From Planctomycetota bacterium (GTDB taxonomy: Bacteria; Planctomycetota; UBA1135; UBA2386): a stretch of 64,000 bases of DNA. Each line of letters opens with the position of its first letter. The stretch's first letter is position 1. Below are positions 43,849-55,692 of this stretch, piece after piece. The position numbers and the translations under genes are program-made. The stretch covers positions 186,001-250,000 of the forward strand of contig JADJPQ010000013.1 of assembly GCA_016713175.1 (NCBI GenBank), written 5' to 3'. The notes beneath the pieces were generated by a model. That model did no database searches. It worked only from the letters and a program-made list of their open reading frames with translations, and was not told where the DNA came from.

Positions 43849-45144
43849 CTATCTCACCAACACGGTCAGAGCATCGCTGAACGCGAATCCGAACGCGTTG
43901 ACGCCAGACATGCAGGCTCCCTGGGAGAACACCCGCAAACCGGACAACGCCGGATCCACTGGCACAGCAACATGAGTCCGGTAGCGCCCGTTCGCATCGG
44001 CCAGGCCGAAAAACGGTGCATCGATCGACGCCAGCAGGCGGCAGCCAGGGGCGCCCAAGGACGAGCCCTCGTAGGGCAGTGTCATCCCCGCCCAAGAGGA
44101 GTCACTGACACCGACCCAGCAGACGCTGAGGGCGCCCTGTTCCAACTGTCTGATCGTCAGATCGAACGCCTGCCCCTGACGTGGAAGACCAGCCCAGCCA
44201 AGTCTCGGCTCGAGGCCGGCCGCAGCATGGCAACCCCGGCCGTAGATCTCGAACGGCCGAGGCGCGGCGGCGGCCAAAGCCGCCTGGATGACGCCGCCAC
44301 CAAAAGCCACCATTTGCCAGGTTCCACCCGGGATCCGGCGCCAGAGCCTGAGTGAACCGGTAAAGGGGGCGGCAGCGAACTCGCCTGTCCACGGGTCGAC
44401 GACTGCGCTTCCGTTCCCTCCCAAGAAGGCAGTGTCACTGGGAGCGCTGTCCACTGCGATCACACCGCCCGTTTCGATGTCGACAATGGTCATTGTCCAT
44501 TCGTCGAGGATCACCAGGTCGTGATTCGCGCCAAGAGCCAACGAGGGGCCCCGCCTGGGCGTCGCTGGGGCAGGAACCGCGAACAGTGCTCGGAACGTCG
44601 GCTGCCCCGCATCGAACTCGACACTCCACACGTGAGCCGCGTTTCCGGGGACAACGTCGACTGCAAAAAAGACTTCCCTGCCATCCGTGGCAAAACCCGT
44701 CACGCGGCCCGACAGACCCAGCGTCGCCAGCATGCCCGGGTGAAGTGTCACAGGCTGCCGCAACGGGTGCGTGTGGACATAGCCGATTTCCCCAGCGAGA
44801 CCGATCTGCCATATTCGGTCTCGTGACGACGCAATGAAACGACCCCGGAACGGAAGGTACGGAAGATAGGACCGCAAGCCAAACGTCCCGGAGACCCGAT
44901 CATATTGGATCGACGCAATCGCTCCGTCGCACGCGTAGACGACACCATCCCCGTCCGTGGCAAGCGAGAATGCCCCACCCTGGCCGAGCTCCGACCCGAT
45001 CTGACGACCATCCGGCGCGAACGCGAGGACGTGGGTCATGCCCCCCGCCACCCATCCTTCCGTCGGGATCTGCGACTTGGAACCTGACGCCAACAAGGCC
45101 GTGGACGCGATGCCAGCAACCAGAGTCTTGGTCAAGCACATCAT
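43849..45144 (-). CDS. Secreted beta-propeller-like protein with C-terminal GC module
   Basis: The 431-residue protein has a signal peptide (MMCLTKTLVAGIASTALLAS), a central part of repeated beta blades (for example GGAFSLATDGDGVVYACDGA), and the C-terminal module EIYGRGCHAAAGLEPRLGWA with a final beta-rich domain. It should be extracellular or on the surface. It is the only intact carrier of this module in the window. It is followed by the membrane-protein gene on the same strand, 28 bp upstream of its start. Confidence 0.7.
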   Translation of the reverse strand: MMCLTKTLVAGIASTALLASGSKSQIPTEGWVAGGMTHVLAFAPDGRQIGSELGQGGAFSLATDGDGVVYACDGAIASIQYDRVSGTFGLRSYLPYLPFRGRFIASSRDRIWQIGLAGEIGYVHTHPLRQPVTLHPGMLATLGLSGRVTGFATDGREVFFAVDVVPGNAAHVWSVEFDAGQPTFRALFAVPAPATPRRGPSLALGANHDLVILDEWTMTIVDIETGGVIAVDSAPSDTAFLGGNGSAVVDPWTGEFAAAPFTGSLRLWRRIPGGTWQMVAFGGGVIQAALAAAAPRPFEIYGRGCHAAAGLEPRLGWAGLPRQGQAFDLTIRQLEQGALSVCWVGVSDSSWAGMTLPYEGSSLGAPGCRLLASIDAPFFGLADANGRYRTHVAVPVDPALSGLRVFSQGACMSGVNAFGFAFSDALTVLVR

Positions 45145-45172
45145 TGTGCGGTACCGATGCAGACCGCCTGCC

Positions 45173-45796
45173 TCAAGCCTTGCGTACCGTGGCCGCGCCG
45201 ATCGCAGCGAACAGGCCGCCGACGATCACCGTGTACGGCACCCACGCCGTCAACTGGAACATCGCCAGCGCATTGCCGATCTGCGCCGATGTCATCGTCT
45301 CGCCCGGCGGCACCTTCTCGTAGTGCGTTCCCCAGGCGTTCAGCAGCGCCATGTACTGCACCAGCACTACCGGCACGCGCGCGAAGATGCCGTACAGCAG
45401 ATTCGTCAGCCCCGCCCGCATCCAGACGAACATCACCGCCAACGCCGCGCCCGCCGGCACATAGGTCAGCAGCATCAGCATCGTCGGCTTGTCGTCCCTG
45501 TACAGGGCCATCACGCCAACGATCGCACCGAACCCGACCACCGGCACCAGCGCCGCCGCCAGCATGTTCTTCGGCCGCTGCCCGTTCTTCGCCAGCCGCC
45601 GACCGAACATGAAGCCGAACACGATCGGCAGCCAGGCGATGCCGACCACCGACATGCCGCCACCCGCTTCGGGGCCGAAGTACTTCGGGTCCCAGCCCTG
45701 AAGTTCCCCGTACAGTCGCACCACCGTCACCAAAGTCGTCACCGCCGCGGCGACCAGCACCAGGCCCAGGATGCCGCTCCGTGGAGAATCGCTCAT
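45173..45796 (-). CDS. Membrane protein of unknown function
   Basis: The 207-residue product has about five hydrophobic helices (for example ILGLVLVAAAVTTLVTVVRL, MLAAALVPVVGFGAIVGVMAL). ATG 45796 is preferred; ATG 45805 is also in frame. No family is recognised. It is divergent from the serine hydrolase gene at 45888. Confidence 0.65.
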   Translation of the reverse strand: MSDSPRSGILGLVLVAAAVTTLVTVVRLYGELQGWDPKYFGPEAGGGMSVVGIAWLPIVFGFMFGRRLAKNGQRPKNMLAAALVPVVGFGAIVGVMALYRDDKPTMLMLLTYVPAGAALAVMFVWMRAGLTNLLYGIFARVPVVLVQYMALLNAWGTHYEKVPPGETMTSAQIGNALAMFQLTAWVPYTVIVGGLFAAIGAATVRKA

Positions 45797-45887
45797 GCCG
45801 GACATCCTCCGCACCCCGCCGATCGGTTGCCAGGGCAAGATGTCCACACACCTGCCGGGAGATCCCTCCCGCGGCGTCCCTGATCCC

Positions 45888-46991
45888 ATGCGCCACCACG
45901 CACTGCTCGCTCTGTCGTTCGGCCTGCTGACAGCTCCCACGGTCAGCCAGAAGCCCAAGAACAAGGAACCCAAGGACGCCACGGTCACGATCACCGGCGA
46001 CGTCGGCAAGCAACTCGACGAGATCGTGGCGAAGTTCGATGCCGCCGCTGGTGGTTTCTCCGGTTCGGTGCTCGTCGCGCGCGACGGCAAGATCCTGCTC
46101 GAGAAGGGCTATGGCCTGCATGACGCCGCCGCCAACCGCCCGATGCCGGTCGACGCGCTGTGGGACTGGGCCTCGGTCAGCAAGCAGTTCACCGCCGCAG
46201 CGCTGCTGAAGCTGCAGGACAAGAAGAAGCTGAAGCTCGACGACAGCCTGACGAAGTACTTCGGCAAGGCGCCGGCCGACAAGAAGCCGGTCACGCTGCG
46301 CCACCTGCTCAACCACACGTCGGGCATCCAGGCCGGCTTCCGCGACGAGTGGAAGTTCGACGCCAGGCGCCGCAGCTCGTTCGAGGAACTGGTGCTCGGG
46401 CTGCCGATGGAGAGCAAGCCGGGCGAGAAGTTCGATTACTCCAATTCGAGCTACGCGCTCGCCGCGGCGCTGGTCGAGGAACTGACCGGCAAGTCGTTCG
46501 AGGAGTACCTGGTCAAGGAACTGTTCGAGCCGGCCGGCATGAAGGACGCCTGCCTGATCGGCTGGCCCAAGCTCGATCTCGATCGCGTGCCGAAGATCGA
46601 CCGCGGCAAGGGCTTCACCGATAGGCCGGGCGAGTTCCGCTTCGCCTACGGCAACGAACTGACCTGGGGCTATCGCGGCTGTGGCGGTGTCGTGGCGACG
46701 ACGCGCGACATGCTGGCGTGGGATCGCGCGCTGCGGGTCGGCAAGCTGCTGTCGAAGAAGGCGCTGGACGAGTTCTATACGACGGCGAAGGACGACTACG
46801 CGCTCGGCTGGCGGATGCGGCAGACGCCGCATGGCAAACGCGCGGAGCACAGCGGCGGCGTGCAGGGCGTGGTGACGCAGTACTTCCGGCTGCTCGACAA
46901 AGACGTCGTCGTCGCGCTCGCCTGCAACTACGAGCCGAAGGCCAATCCGGCCGAACTGGCCGAACAGCTGGTGGCAGCGGCGCTACGATAG
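45888..46991 (+). CDS. Exported serine hydrolase (beta-lactamase/PBP-like)
   Basis: The 367-residue protein has a signal peptide (MRHHALLALSFGLLTAPTVS) and the motifs SVSK, YSNSSY and HSGG of the class C beta-lactamase/PBP-like family. It has a Lys-rich N-terminal spacer. The substrate is unknown. ATG 45888 is set by the signal sequence. It is followed 5 bp later by the Uma2-like gene. Confidence 0.85.
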   Translation: MRHHALLALSFGLLTAPTVSQKPKNKEPKDATVTITGDVGKQLDEIVAKFDAAAGGFSGSVLVARDGKILLEKGYGLHDAAANRPMPVDALWDWASVSKQFTAAALLKLQDKKKLKLDDSLTKYFGKAPADKKPVTLRHLLNHTSGIQAGFRDEWKFDARRRSSFEELVLGLPMESKPGEKFDYSNSSYALAAALVEELTGKSFEEYLVKELFEPAGMKDACLIGWPKLDLDRVPKIDRGKGFTDRPGEFRFAYGNELTWGYRGCGGVVATTRDMLAWDRALRVGKLLSKKALDEFYTTAKDDYALGWRMRQTPHGKRAEHSGGVQGVVTQYFRLLDKDVVVALACNYEPKANPAELAEQLVAAALR

Positions 46992-46996
46992 TGCGC

Positions 46997-47596
46997 ATGA
47001 CGGTTGCCGAGTTCACGCCGGACCTCGATCAGTGCGCACTCCTGCGTGGGGCATCGTTCTCTGACTACGAACGCCTGCTGACGATCCGGGGCGAATCCGC
47101 GGTGCCTCGCATCACTTTCCGCGCCGGTGATCTGGAACTCCTGCAGCCCTGTCGGCTGCACGGGTGGCTCGCGAAATCCCTCTCGCGCCTGCTCGAGACC
47201 TGGAGTGACGAGGCGGGTGTACCACTCAACGGCTACGGCAACTGGACGATCCGTCGCGCCGACCGCGAACGCGGACTGGAACCCGACGAGTGCTACATCC
47301 TCGGCAACGAACAGAAGGAGCGCCCCGATCTCGCTATCGAAGTCGCACTGACTTCCGGCGGCATCGACAAGCTCGACGTCTACCGTGCCTTGGCCGTTCC
47401 AGAAGTCTGGTTCTGGCGACGCGGTCGCCTCGACGTACACGTGTTGGCCGGTGACCAGTACACCCCGAGTTCCACCAGCAAGTTGCTGCCCGAACTCGAC
47501 CTGTCGCTGCTCGCCCGCTTCGTCGACAACCGCGACCAACTGCGCGCGGTTCGCGAATACCGCACGGTGATCCGGGCCCTGCGTTCGCAGAGCTGA
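46997..47596 (+). CDS. Uma2-family (DUF820) endonuclease-like protein
   Basis: The 199-residue protein has the restriction-endonuclease-like core PDLAIEVALTSGGIDKLDVY and the following YRALAVPEVWFWRRGRLDVH, matching Uma2/DUF820. Catalytic Asp, Glu and Lys are in place. Members are widespread with no settled function. It probably shares a transcript with the upstream hydrolase. Confidence 0.8.
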   Translation: MTVAEFTPDLDQCALLRGASFSDYERLLTIRGESAVPRITFRAGDLELLQPCRLHGWLAKSLSRLLETWSDEAGVPLNGYGNWTIRRADRERGLEPDECYILGNEQKERPDLAIEVALTSGGIDKLDVYRALAVPEVWFWRRGRLDVHVLAGDQYTPSSTSKLLPELDLSLLARFVDNRDQLRAVREYRTVIRALRSQS

Positions 47597-47710
47597 ACGA
47601 CTTTCCCCGACGTGGAAAACCCCGGGCAGCCGGCGTTCGCCCGGCAGCGACCGGCACCGCAGTTTTGCCTCGCACCCGGGACCGCACTCCGCTGTAGTGC
47701 TTCCCCTGAA

Positions 47711-50965
<3,255 letters not shown>

Positions 50966-50992
50966 GCCGCATGTCCCAAGGGAGGTCGTAGC

Positions 50993-52270
50993 ATGAGCAC
51001 TGGTCCACGGACGCCGCGCCACGATTCGGCGCTGGGCAAGCAGGTCGCCGAGTTCTGCCGGAAGCATGTGCCCGCAACCGCCGACAAGCCGAACTTCCCG
51101 AGTTCGCCGCTGTGGGCCGCCGTCGCCAAGGCCGGCACATCGTTGTGGCTCGACACCGGTGACATCGACGCGGCGAAGACGTTGTGGACCCGCGAGTTCA
51201 AGGCGCTGACGACCAACAACACGCTGCTCAACAAGGAAGTCCAGAAGGGCATCTACGACGAACTGGTGCCCGACGCCGCCGCACTGGTCCGCGGCATCGC
51301 CAAGGACCTCGACGAGCAGGGCATCGTGCTCGAGATCGGCTTCATCCTGAACGCGGTTCACGGCCTGAAGCTGGTGCGCACGTTCGGCGCCGACGTCAGT
51401 GTCGAACTGCACACCGCGCTCGCCAACGACACCGAAGCCAGCTACCAGTACGGCAAGCGCTTCGCTGCGATCAGCCCCGACCGGTTCATCGTCAAGGTGC
51501 CGCTGACGCCAGCCGGCATCTTCGCGGCCCGGCGGTTGGTCAAGGACGGCATCCGCGTCAACTTCACGCTCGGCTTCTCGGCGCGGCAGAACTTCCTGAT
51601 CGGCGTCGGCGCGCGCGCCACGTGGGTCAATGTGTTCATGGGCCGCATCAACGCGTTCGTCGCCGACAACAAGCTGGGCGACGGCAAGAACGCCGGTGAG
51701 AAGGCGACGATCGCCAGCCAGAAGGTGCTCGGCGAGCTCGGTAGCCAGGGAATCACCGTCAAACAGATCGGCGCCTCGATGCGTTCGGGCCAACAAGTGC
51801 AGGACCTGGTCGGCCTGGACGTGTTCACGATTCCAACCGCGGCCGCGAAGGAGTTCGTCACCAGGAACCCGCCGCTGGCGGACATCCGAAACCACATGGG
51901 CGAAGATCCGCCAGTCACCTGGGGACCGGGTGCCGATGCGAAGGGCGACAAGCTCGACGTGTTCTGGCAGATCGACGATACGTTCCGCAACGCGATGGCC
52001 GAACTCGCCAAGGCCAACCTCGACACCATGACCGGCGCCGATCTGATGGCGTTCCTGCAGGCGCGCGGTGTCGGCGACCTGTTCCCGATGTTCACCGCCG
52101 ATGAGCAGAAGAAGGTCGGCGCCGAGGGCAAGATCCCGGTCCACGCCACCTGGAAGGACAAGGTGCGGGCCGGCAAGGCGAGCTGGGACGGCATCCTGAC
52201 CGCGGCGGCGCTGGCGTCCTTCACCCAGGACCAGACCGCGCTCGATGAACGCATCCAGCGGCTGCTGTAG
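50993..52270 (+). CDS. tal: Transaldolase-family protein
   Basis: The 425-residue protein has the transaldolase start SLWLDTGDIDAAKTLWTREF, then ALTTNNTLLNKEV, the Schiff-base Lys in RFIVKVPLTPAGIFAARRL, and NFTLGFSARQNFL. Transaldolases move three-carbon units in the pentose phosphate pathway. The C-terminal 140 residues are an extension beyond small transaldolases. A GGGAGG site 8 bp upstream supports ATG 50993. It starts 27 bp after carB. Confidence 0.82.
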   Translation: MSTGPRTPRHDSALGKQVAEFCRKHVPATADKPNFPSSPLWAAVAKAGTSLWLDTGDIDAAKTLWTREFKALTTNNTLLNKEVQKGIYDELVPDAAALVRGIAKDLDEQGIVLEIGFILNAVHGLKLVRTFGADVSVELHTALANDTEASYQYGKRFAAISPDRFIVKVPLTPAGIFAARRLVKDGIRVNFTLGFSARQNFLIGVGARATWVNVFMGRINAFVADNKLGDGKNAGEKATIASQKVLGELGSQGITVKQIGASMRSGQQVQDLVGLDVFTIPTAAAKEFVTRNPPLADIRNHMGEDPPVTWGPGADAKGDKLDVFWQIDDTFRNAMAELAKANLDTMTGADLMAFLQARGVGDLFPMFTADEQKKVGAEGKIPVHATWKDKVRAGKASWDGILTAAALASFTQDQTALDERIQRLL

Positions 52271-52375
52271 CGAACTGCGACAGCACGGCGACCTTGACCT
52301 TGCTCGAACCGTGCCTCGAGCCACGCCGGTCAAGCCGGGCCCGCCGCTCTGCCGATGCCTTGGACCCTCCAGTCC

Positions 52376-52814
52376 ATGCGCAGGCAACTGGGTTTCCGCG
52401 GCAGACTCGTCGCCGGCGCCATCGCGCTGGTGACCGGGTTCGTTGCGCTGGCGGTGGTGACTCAGCATGCGCAGAACCAAGGAGTCACGTTCGCGGTTGT
52501 CCAACCCACCGTTCGAACTGGTGATCCGAGACCACGGCCCAGGCGTTCCGGACGGAGTCAAGGAACGGGTGTTCGAGCGCTTCTACCAACACGTGAACAC
52601 CTTGACGGCCAAACCGCCTGGCACCGGCCTTGGCTTGACCATTGCACGGACGATCGCCTCGCACCACGGGCACACGATCCGCTGCAGCGACGCCGACGGT
52701 TGCGGCGCCCGCTTCACGCTGGCGGGCCCGCTGGCGAATCCGCCGACGGCTCCGGCGGCGGCGGCCACGCCGCCAGCAGCGCCTGCGGCTGCAACAACAC
52801 CTGCTTCCGCGTGA
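52376..52814 (+). pseudogene. Sensor histidine kinase with internal deletion
   Basis: ATG 52376 begins MRRQLGFRGRLVAGAIALVT, a membrane segment typical of a sensor kinase start. At about 52490 the reading passes, in another frame, directly to the C-terminal ATPase domain: LVIRDHGPGVPDGVKERVFE, RFYQH and GTGLGLTIARTIASHHGHTI. The sensor, HAMP and His-phosphotransfer parts are missing. The remnant overlaps aat on the opposite strand by about 100 bp. Confidence 0.65.
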
Positions 52815-53475
52815 CGACCGTCAGTCGTTGCAGGTAGTCGGCGCGTGTCATCGTGAATGCGCCGAGCGTCGCCAGGTGCGCAGTGACGAACTGCACATCG
52901 AACAGCTCGATGCCGCACGTGAACAACGTCGGTACGGCAGCCGCCAGCGCGATCTTCGACATGTCCGTGGCCCGATGGAACATCGACTCCGCGGCAAACA
53001 ACGCGCCGACCTGCACGCCATAAAGGCCGCCGACGAGTTCGCCGTCGAGCCAGACCTCGAGACTGTGCGCCTGGCCGAGCCGGTGCAGCCGTTCGTAGGC
53101 GGCGACCATCTCGGGGATCACCCAGCTGCCATGGGCGCGTTCGCGACCACACTCGGCCATCACGCGTTGGAAGCACTGGTTCCAGGTCAGCGTGAAATCG
53201 CGTTGCCGAGCGCGTCGCCGCAGGCTGCGGCTGACATGCAGGCTGGCGGGCGTGAGCACACCGCGCGGGTCCGGACTCCACCACATCGGCAGGATGCCTT
53301 GCTCATACCACGGGAAGATGCCCGCGGCGTAAGCGCCCAGCAGCCGCGGCGTCGACAGGTCGCCGCCGACCGCCACCAGGCCGTCGGCGTCGTATTCGCG
53401 CGGGTCGGGAAACCACACCGGCGCCCCGAACTCGAGATAGACCGGCGTACCGCGCTGGCGGCGGGTGCGGCTCAT
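52714..53475 (-). CDS. aat: Leucyl/phenylalanyl-tRNA-protein transferase
   Basis: Aat adds Leu or Phe to N-terminal Arg or Lys of proteins and marks them for ClpAP (N-degron pathway). The 253-residue protein has FPDPREYDADGLVAVGGDLS, YAAGIFPWYEQG, PMWWSPDPRGV, GSWVIPEMVAAYERLH and GIELFDVQF. The Pro/Ala-rich tail extends beyond the usual end and overlaps the histidine kinase remnant. The start overlaps the preceding gene stop by 4 bp. Confidence 0.93.
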   Translation of the reverse strand: MSRTRRQRGTPVYLEFGAPVWFPDPREYDADGLVAVGGDLSTPRLLGAYAAGIFPWYEQGILPMWWSPDPRGVLTPASLHVSRSLRRRARQRDFTLTWNQCFQRVMAECGRERAHGSWVIPEMVAAYERLHRLGQAHSLEVWLDGELVGGLYGVQVGALFAAESMFHRATDMSKIALAAAVPTLFTCGIELFDVQFVTAHLATLGAFTMTRADYLQRLTVVTRKQVLLQPQALLAAWPPPPEPSADSPAGPPA

Positions 53476-54539
53476 CGGTCTTTCAACCGCCGCAACGTCG
53501 TGTGCTGTTCTTCACGATCGGCGACCTCGAGAAACTCGACGCCGCCATCCTCGCGGTTACGGAAATAGACGCGCAAGCCGAGCGACGCCCGCAGGCTCCA
53601 GGTGTCCTGGCCGCCCATCATCTTGACCTCGAGACCGGGATAGGCGTGGCCCTCGGTGCACAGCAGCCACGCGGCGGCAAATGCCCGTTCGATCGCGGTG
53701 CGATCCTTGCCATCGAGCGACCGGTAGAACGACGGTGTGAACGTCGGTACCAGGAAACGGCGGTCGCTTGGCGGCGGCGGCGGCTCCTCGACGCGGCGAC
53801 GACGGCGTCCCTTGGGCAGCAGCCCTTCGAGTTCAGCAACCTCCTCCTCGAGATCGCGCAACCGGCTCTTGTCGGCGGCGAGCTGGCGGCGCAGCGCAAC
53901 GTCGGCGGCCTCGCGTGCGGTGATCTCCTGTTCGAGTTCGTGCAGACGGGTCGTCAGATCGCGGTCCGGCTCGGTCCGGACCGGCTCGGCGACTGGCCGG
54001 ACCCGCTGCACGTGGCCGCGCAGTTGCCGTAGCTCGTCATCGTTGGCCTGCAGCTGACGCCGGAGCACCGACTCGCGCTCGAGACCGCGCACGCCACTCT
54101 CGCGGGCGCGTTCGAGCTCCTCGCGCATGCGCACCAACTCCGCTTCGCGCAGTTCGCGCAACGGGTCGACCGGCGCGCGCTCGCTGCGCGCGGGGGCGGG
54201 TGGCGAAGCCTCGGTGACCGGGGGTGATTCGTCACCTTCCGCGGCTGACTCCGGCGCACCGGACACTGGCGGCGGTTCTGCCTTGGCGGGAAACAGCAAC
54301 GCCACGACGCGTTCGAGCCGATCGCCGTCCGCCAGGTCGGCCAGCATCGGCGCCAGAACGCGCGCCGGCGCCTTGTCGAGCCGGAATCCGCCCTTGGGGG
54401 ACAGACCGAATTCACGCGCCAGGTCGCGCAGGCGCTGCACCGGTGCAAGCAGCTCCAACAGCATTGCCAGCGGCACCTGGCGCACGTTGGCCAGGGCATG
54501 CTCCACCAACCGCCGATGCGCGATGCGAGGGTCGCTCAA
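53472..54539 (-). CDS. Coiled-coil protein with C-terminal RelE/ParE-like domain
   Basis: This 355-residue protein has an N-terminal globular part (1-80), a Pro/Ala linker, a long charged coiled coil (about 125-245, for example LHELEQEITAREAADVALRR) and a C-terminal 90 residues resembling the RelE/ParE fold. The last part has FYRSLDGKDRTAIERAFAAA, PGLEVKMMGG, WSLRASLGLRVYF and FLEVADREEQ. RelE-type toxins are normally about 90 residues and free. The fusion may have another use. It overlaps aat by 4 bp. Confidence 0.6.
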   Translation of the reverse strand: MSDPRIAHRRLVEHALANVRQVPLAMLLELLAPVQRLRDLAREFGLSPKGGFRLDKAPARVLAPMLADLADGDRLERVVALLFPAKAEPPPVSGAPESAAEGDESPPVTEASPPAPARSERAPVDPLRELREAELVRMREELERARESGVRGLERESVLRRQLQANDDELRQLRGHVQRVRPVAEPVRTEPDRDLTTRLHELEQEITAREAADVALRRQLAADKSRLRDLEEEVAELEGLLPKGRRRRRVEEPPPPPSDRRFLVPTFTPSFYRSLDGKDRTAIERAFAAAWLLCTEGHAYPGLEVKMMGGQDTWSLRASLGLRVYFRNREDGGVEFLEVADREEQHTTLRRLKDR

Positions 54540-54610
54540 CGGACGCTCCCCTCACGGGCACTCTGGGCTGGTGATGCGATCGACACGCCCGCAGTCTATC
54601 GACGCAGTCG

Positions 54611-55048
54611 CTAGCGCGGCACGGGTCGTGGGTAGAACACCTGCACCGGATAGACATCCCAGCACTTCGCGTCGAGTTCGCGCTCGAACCGCTCGCGTTC
54701 CTCCGGGCCGAGCTCGGTCGCCGAAGAACGCCAGGTCCACTCCAGCGCGTCGAACGGCACCGCGATCAGCGAGCCGATGCGCCACAGCACGAATGACGGA
54801 AAGAAGAACGTCGATAGTGGATCGCGCGCCGAGTCTTCCTGGGACAGGTGCAGGGTCCAGGTGACCGGCAACGCGGCGATGTCGATCGGCAGACCGACGC
54901 CGAAACCGACGATGGCCCCGAACGTCGCCGGCAGGCGCACCAGCAGCGATCGCCCCGTCTGCGGCTGGACCAGTTCGTCCGTGTAGCGGACGACATGAGC
55001 GCAGCCGGTCAGCAGACAGAGGCCGAGCAGTGCGGCCGCTCGCCTCAC
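54611..55048 (-). CDS. Lipoprotein of unknown function
   Basis: The 145-residue product has a lipoprotein signal (RRAAALLGLCLLTGC) with a TGC lipobox, then hydrophobic stretches (ATFGAIVGFGVGLPIDIAAL, STFFFPSFVLWRIGSL). It may sit on the outer membrane. The GTG start overlaps the stop of the PilO-like gene (GTGA). It ends the coupled sigma-to-pilus-like operon. Confidence 0.7.
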   Translation of the reverse strand: MRRAAALLGLCLLTGCAHVVRYTDELVQPQTGRSLLVRLPATFGAIVGFGVGLPIDIAALPVTWTLHLSQEDSARDPLSTFFFPSFVLWRIGSLIAVPFDALEWTWRSSATELGPEERERFERELDAKCWDVYPVQVFYPRPVPR

Positions 55049-55692
55049 TCGCCCTTGCCTTCCTTCTTCGGCTCGCGGCGCGCAAACACCAGATCGGTGA
55101 TCAGCCACTGATCCTCGGTCTGCGCTTCCTTCGGCGTGCGCTTGGCGGAGCCGACCTGGGCGAACGCCGCGTTCTGGATGCTGAGACTGCGCAGCTTCCA
55201 GATCGACTGGATCTTCGACGCATCGGTGATGCCGGTGCGCGCGCCGGACTCGCAGTTGAACAGCATCGCGAACAGGAACTCCATCGACACCGGCTTGTCG
55301 CGACCCGACTTGCCCCAGGTGACCTTGACGTCGTGGTCGGTCAGTTGCTGCCGGCCGATCCGCGCTCCGGATGGCGTCGGCGGCCCGATGGTGAAGTCAT
55401 CGCCGCTGATCTTGCCCGGCGCGACTGCCCGGATCTGGGAATCGAAGTAGACGCTTGGCATCGAGGTCGCATCGCCGGTCAGGGTCCGGTTGGCCACCAC
55501 GATCTCGGCCTTCTGTTGCAGGGCGCCGATCTGCTCGAGCAGACCGCCCGGTCGCGTGGCCTCCGTGATCGCGGCCTTCGTGGCCTCGATCTGCTTGTCG
55601 AGCGACCACGCCCACCAGCCGATTGCCGGCAGCAGCAGCACGGACACCAGGATGATGCCCTTGTAGAGGTCCATGTCCTTCAGGGCCTTCAT
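55045..55692 (-). CDS. PilO-like inner membrane protein
   Basis: The 215-residue protein has one N-terminal transmembrane helix (GIILVSVLLLPAIGWWAWSL), a coiled coil (DKQIEATKAAITEATRP) and a periplasmic domain. Position after a PilM/PilN-like gene and topology suggest PilO or GspM, which links the cytoplasmic platform to the secretin in type IV pili or type II secretion. Sequence similarity is weak. It overlaps its neighbours by 4 bp on each side. Confidence 0.5.
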   Translation of the reverse strand: MKALKDMDLYKGIILVSVLLLPAIGWWAWSLDKQIEATKAAITEATRPGGLLEQIGALQQKAEIVVANRTLTGDATSMPSVYFDSQIRAVAPGKISGDDFTIGPPTPSGARIGRQQLTDHDVKVTWGKSGRDKPVSMEFLFAMLFNCESGARTGITDASKIQSIWKLRSLSIQNAAFAQVGSAKRTPKEAQTEDQWLITDLVFARREPKKEGKGE

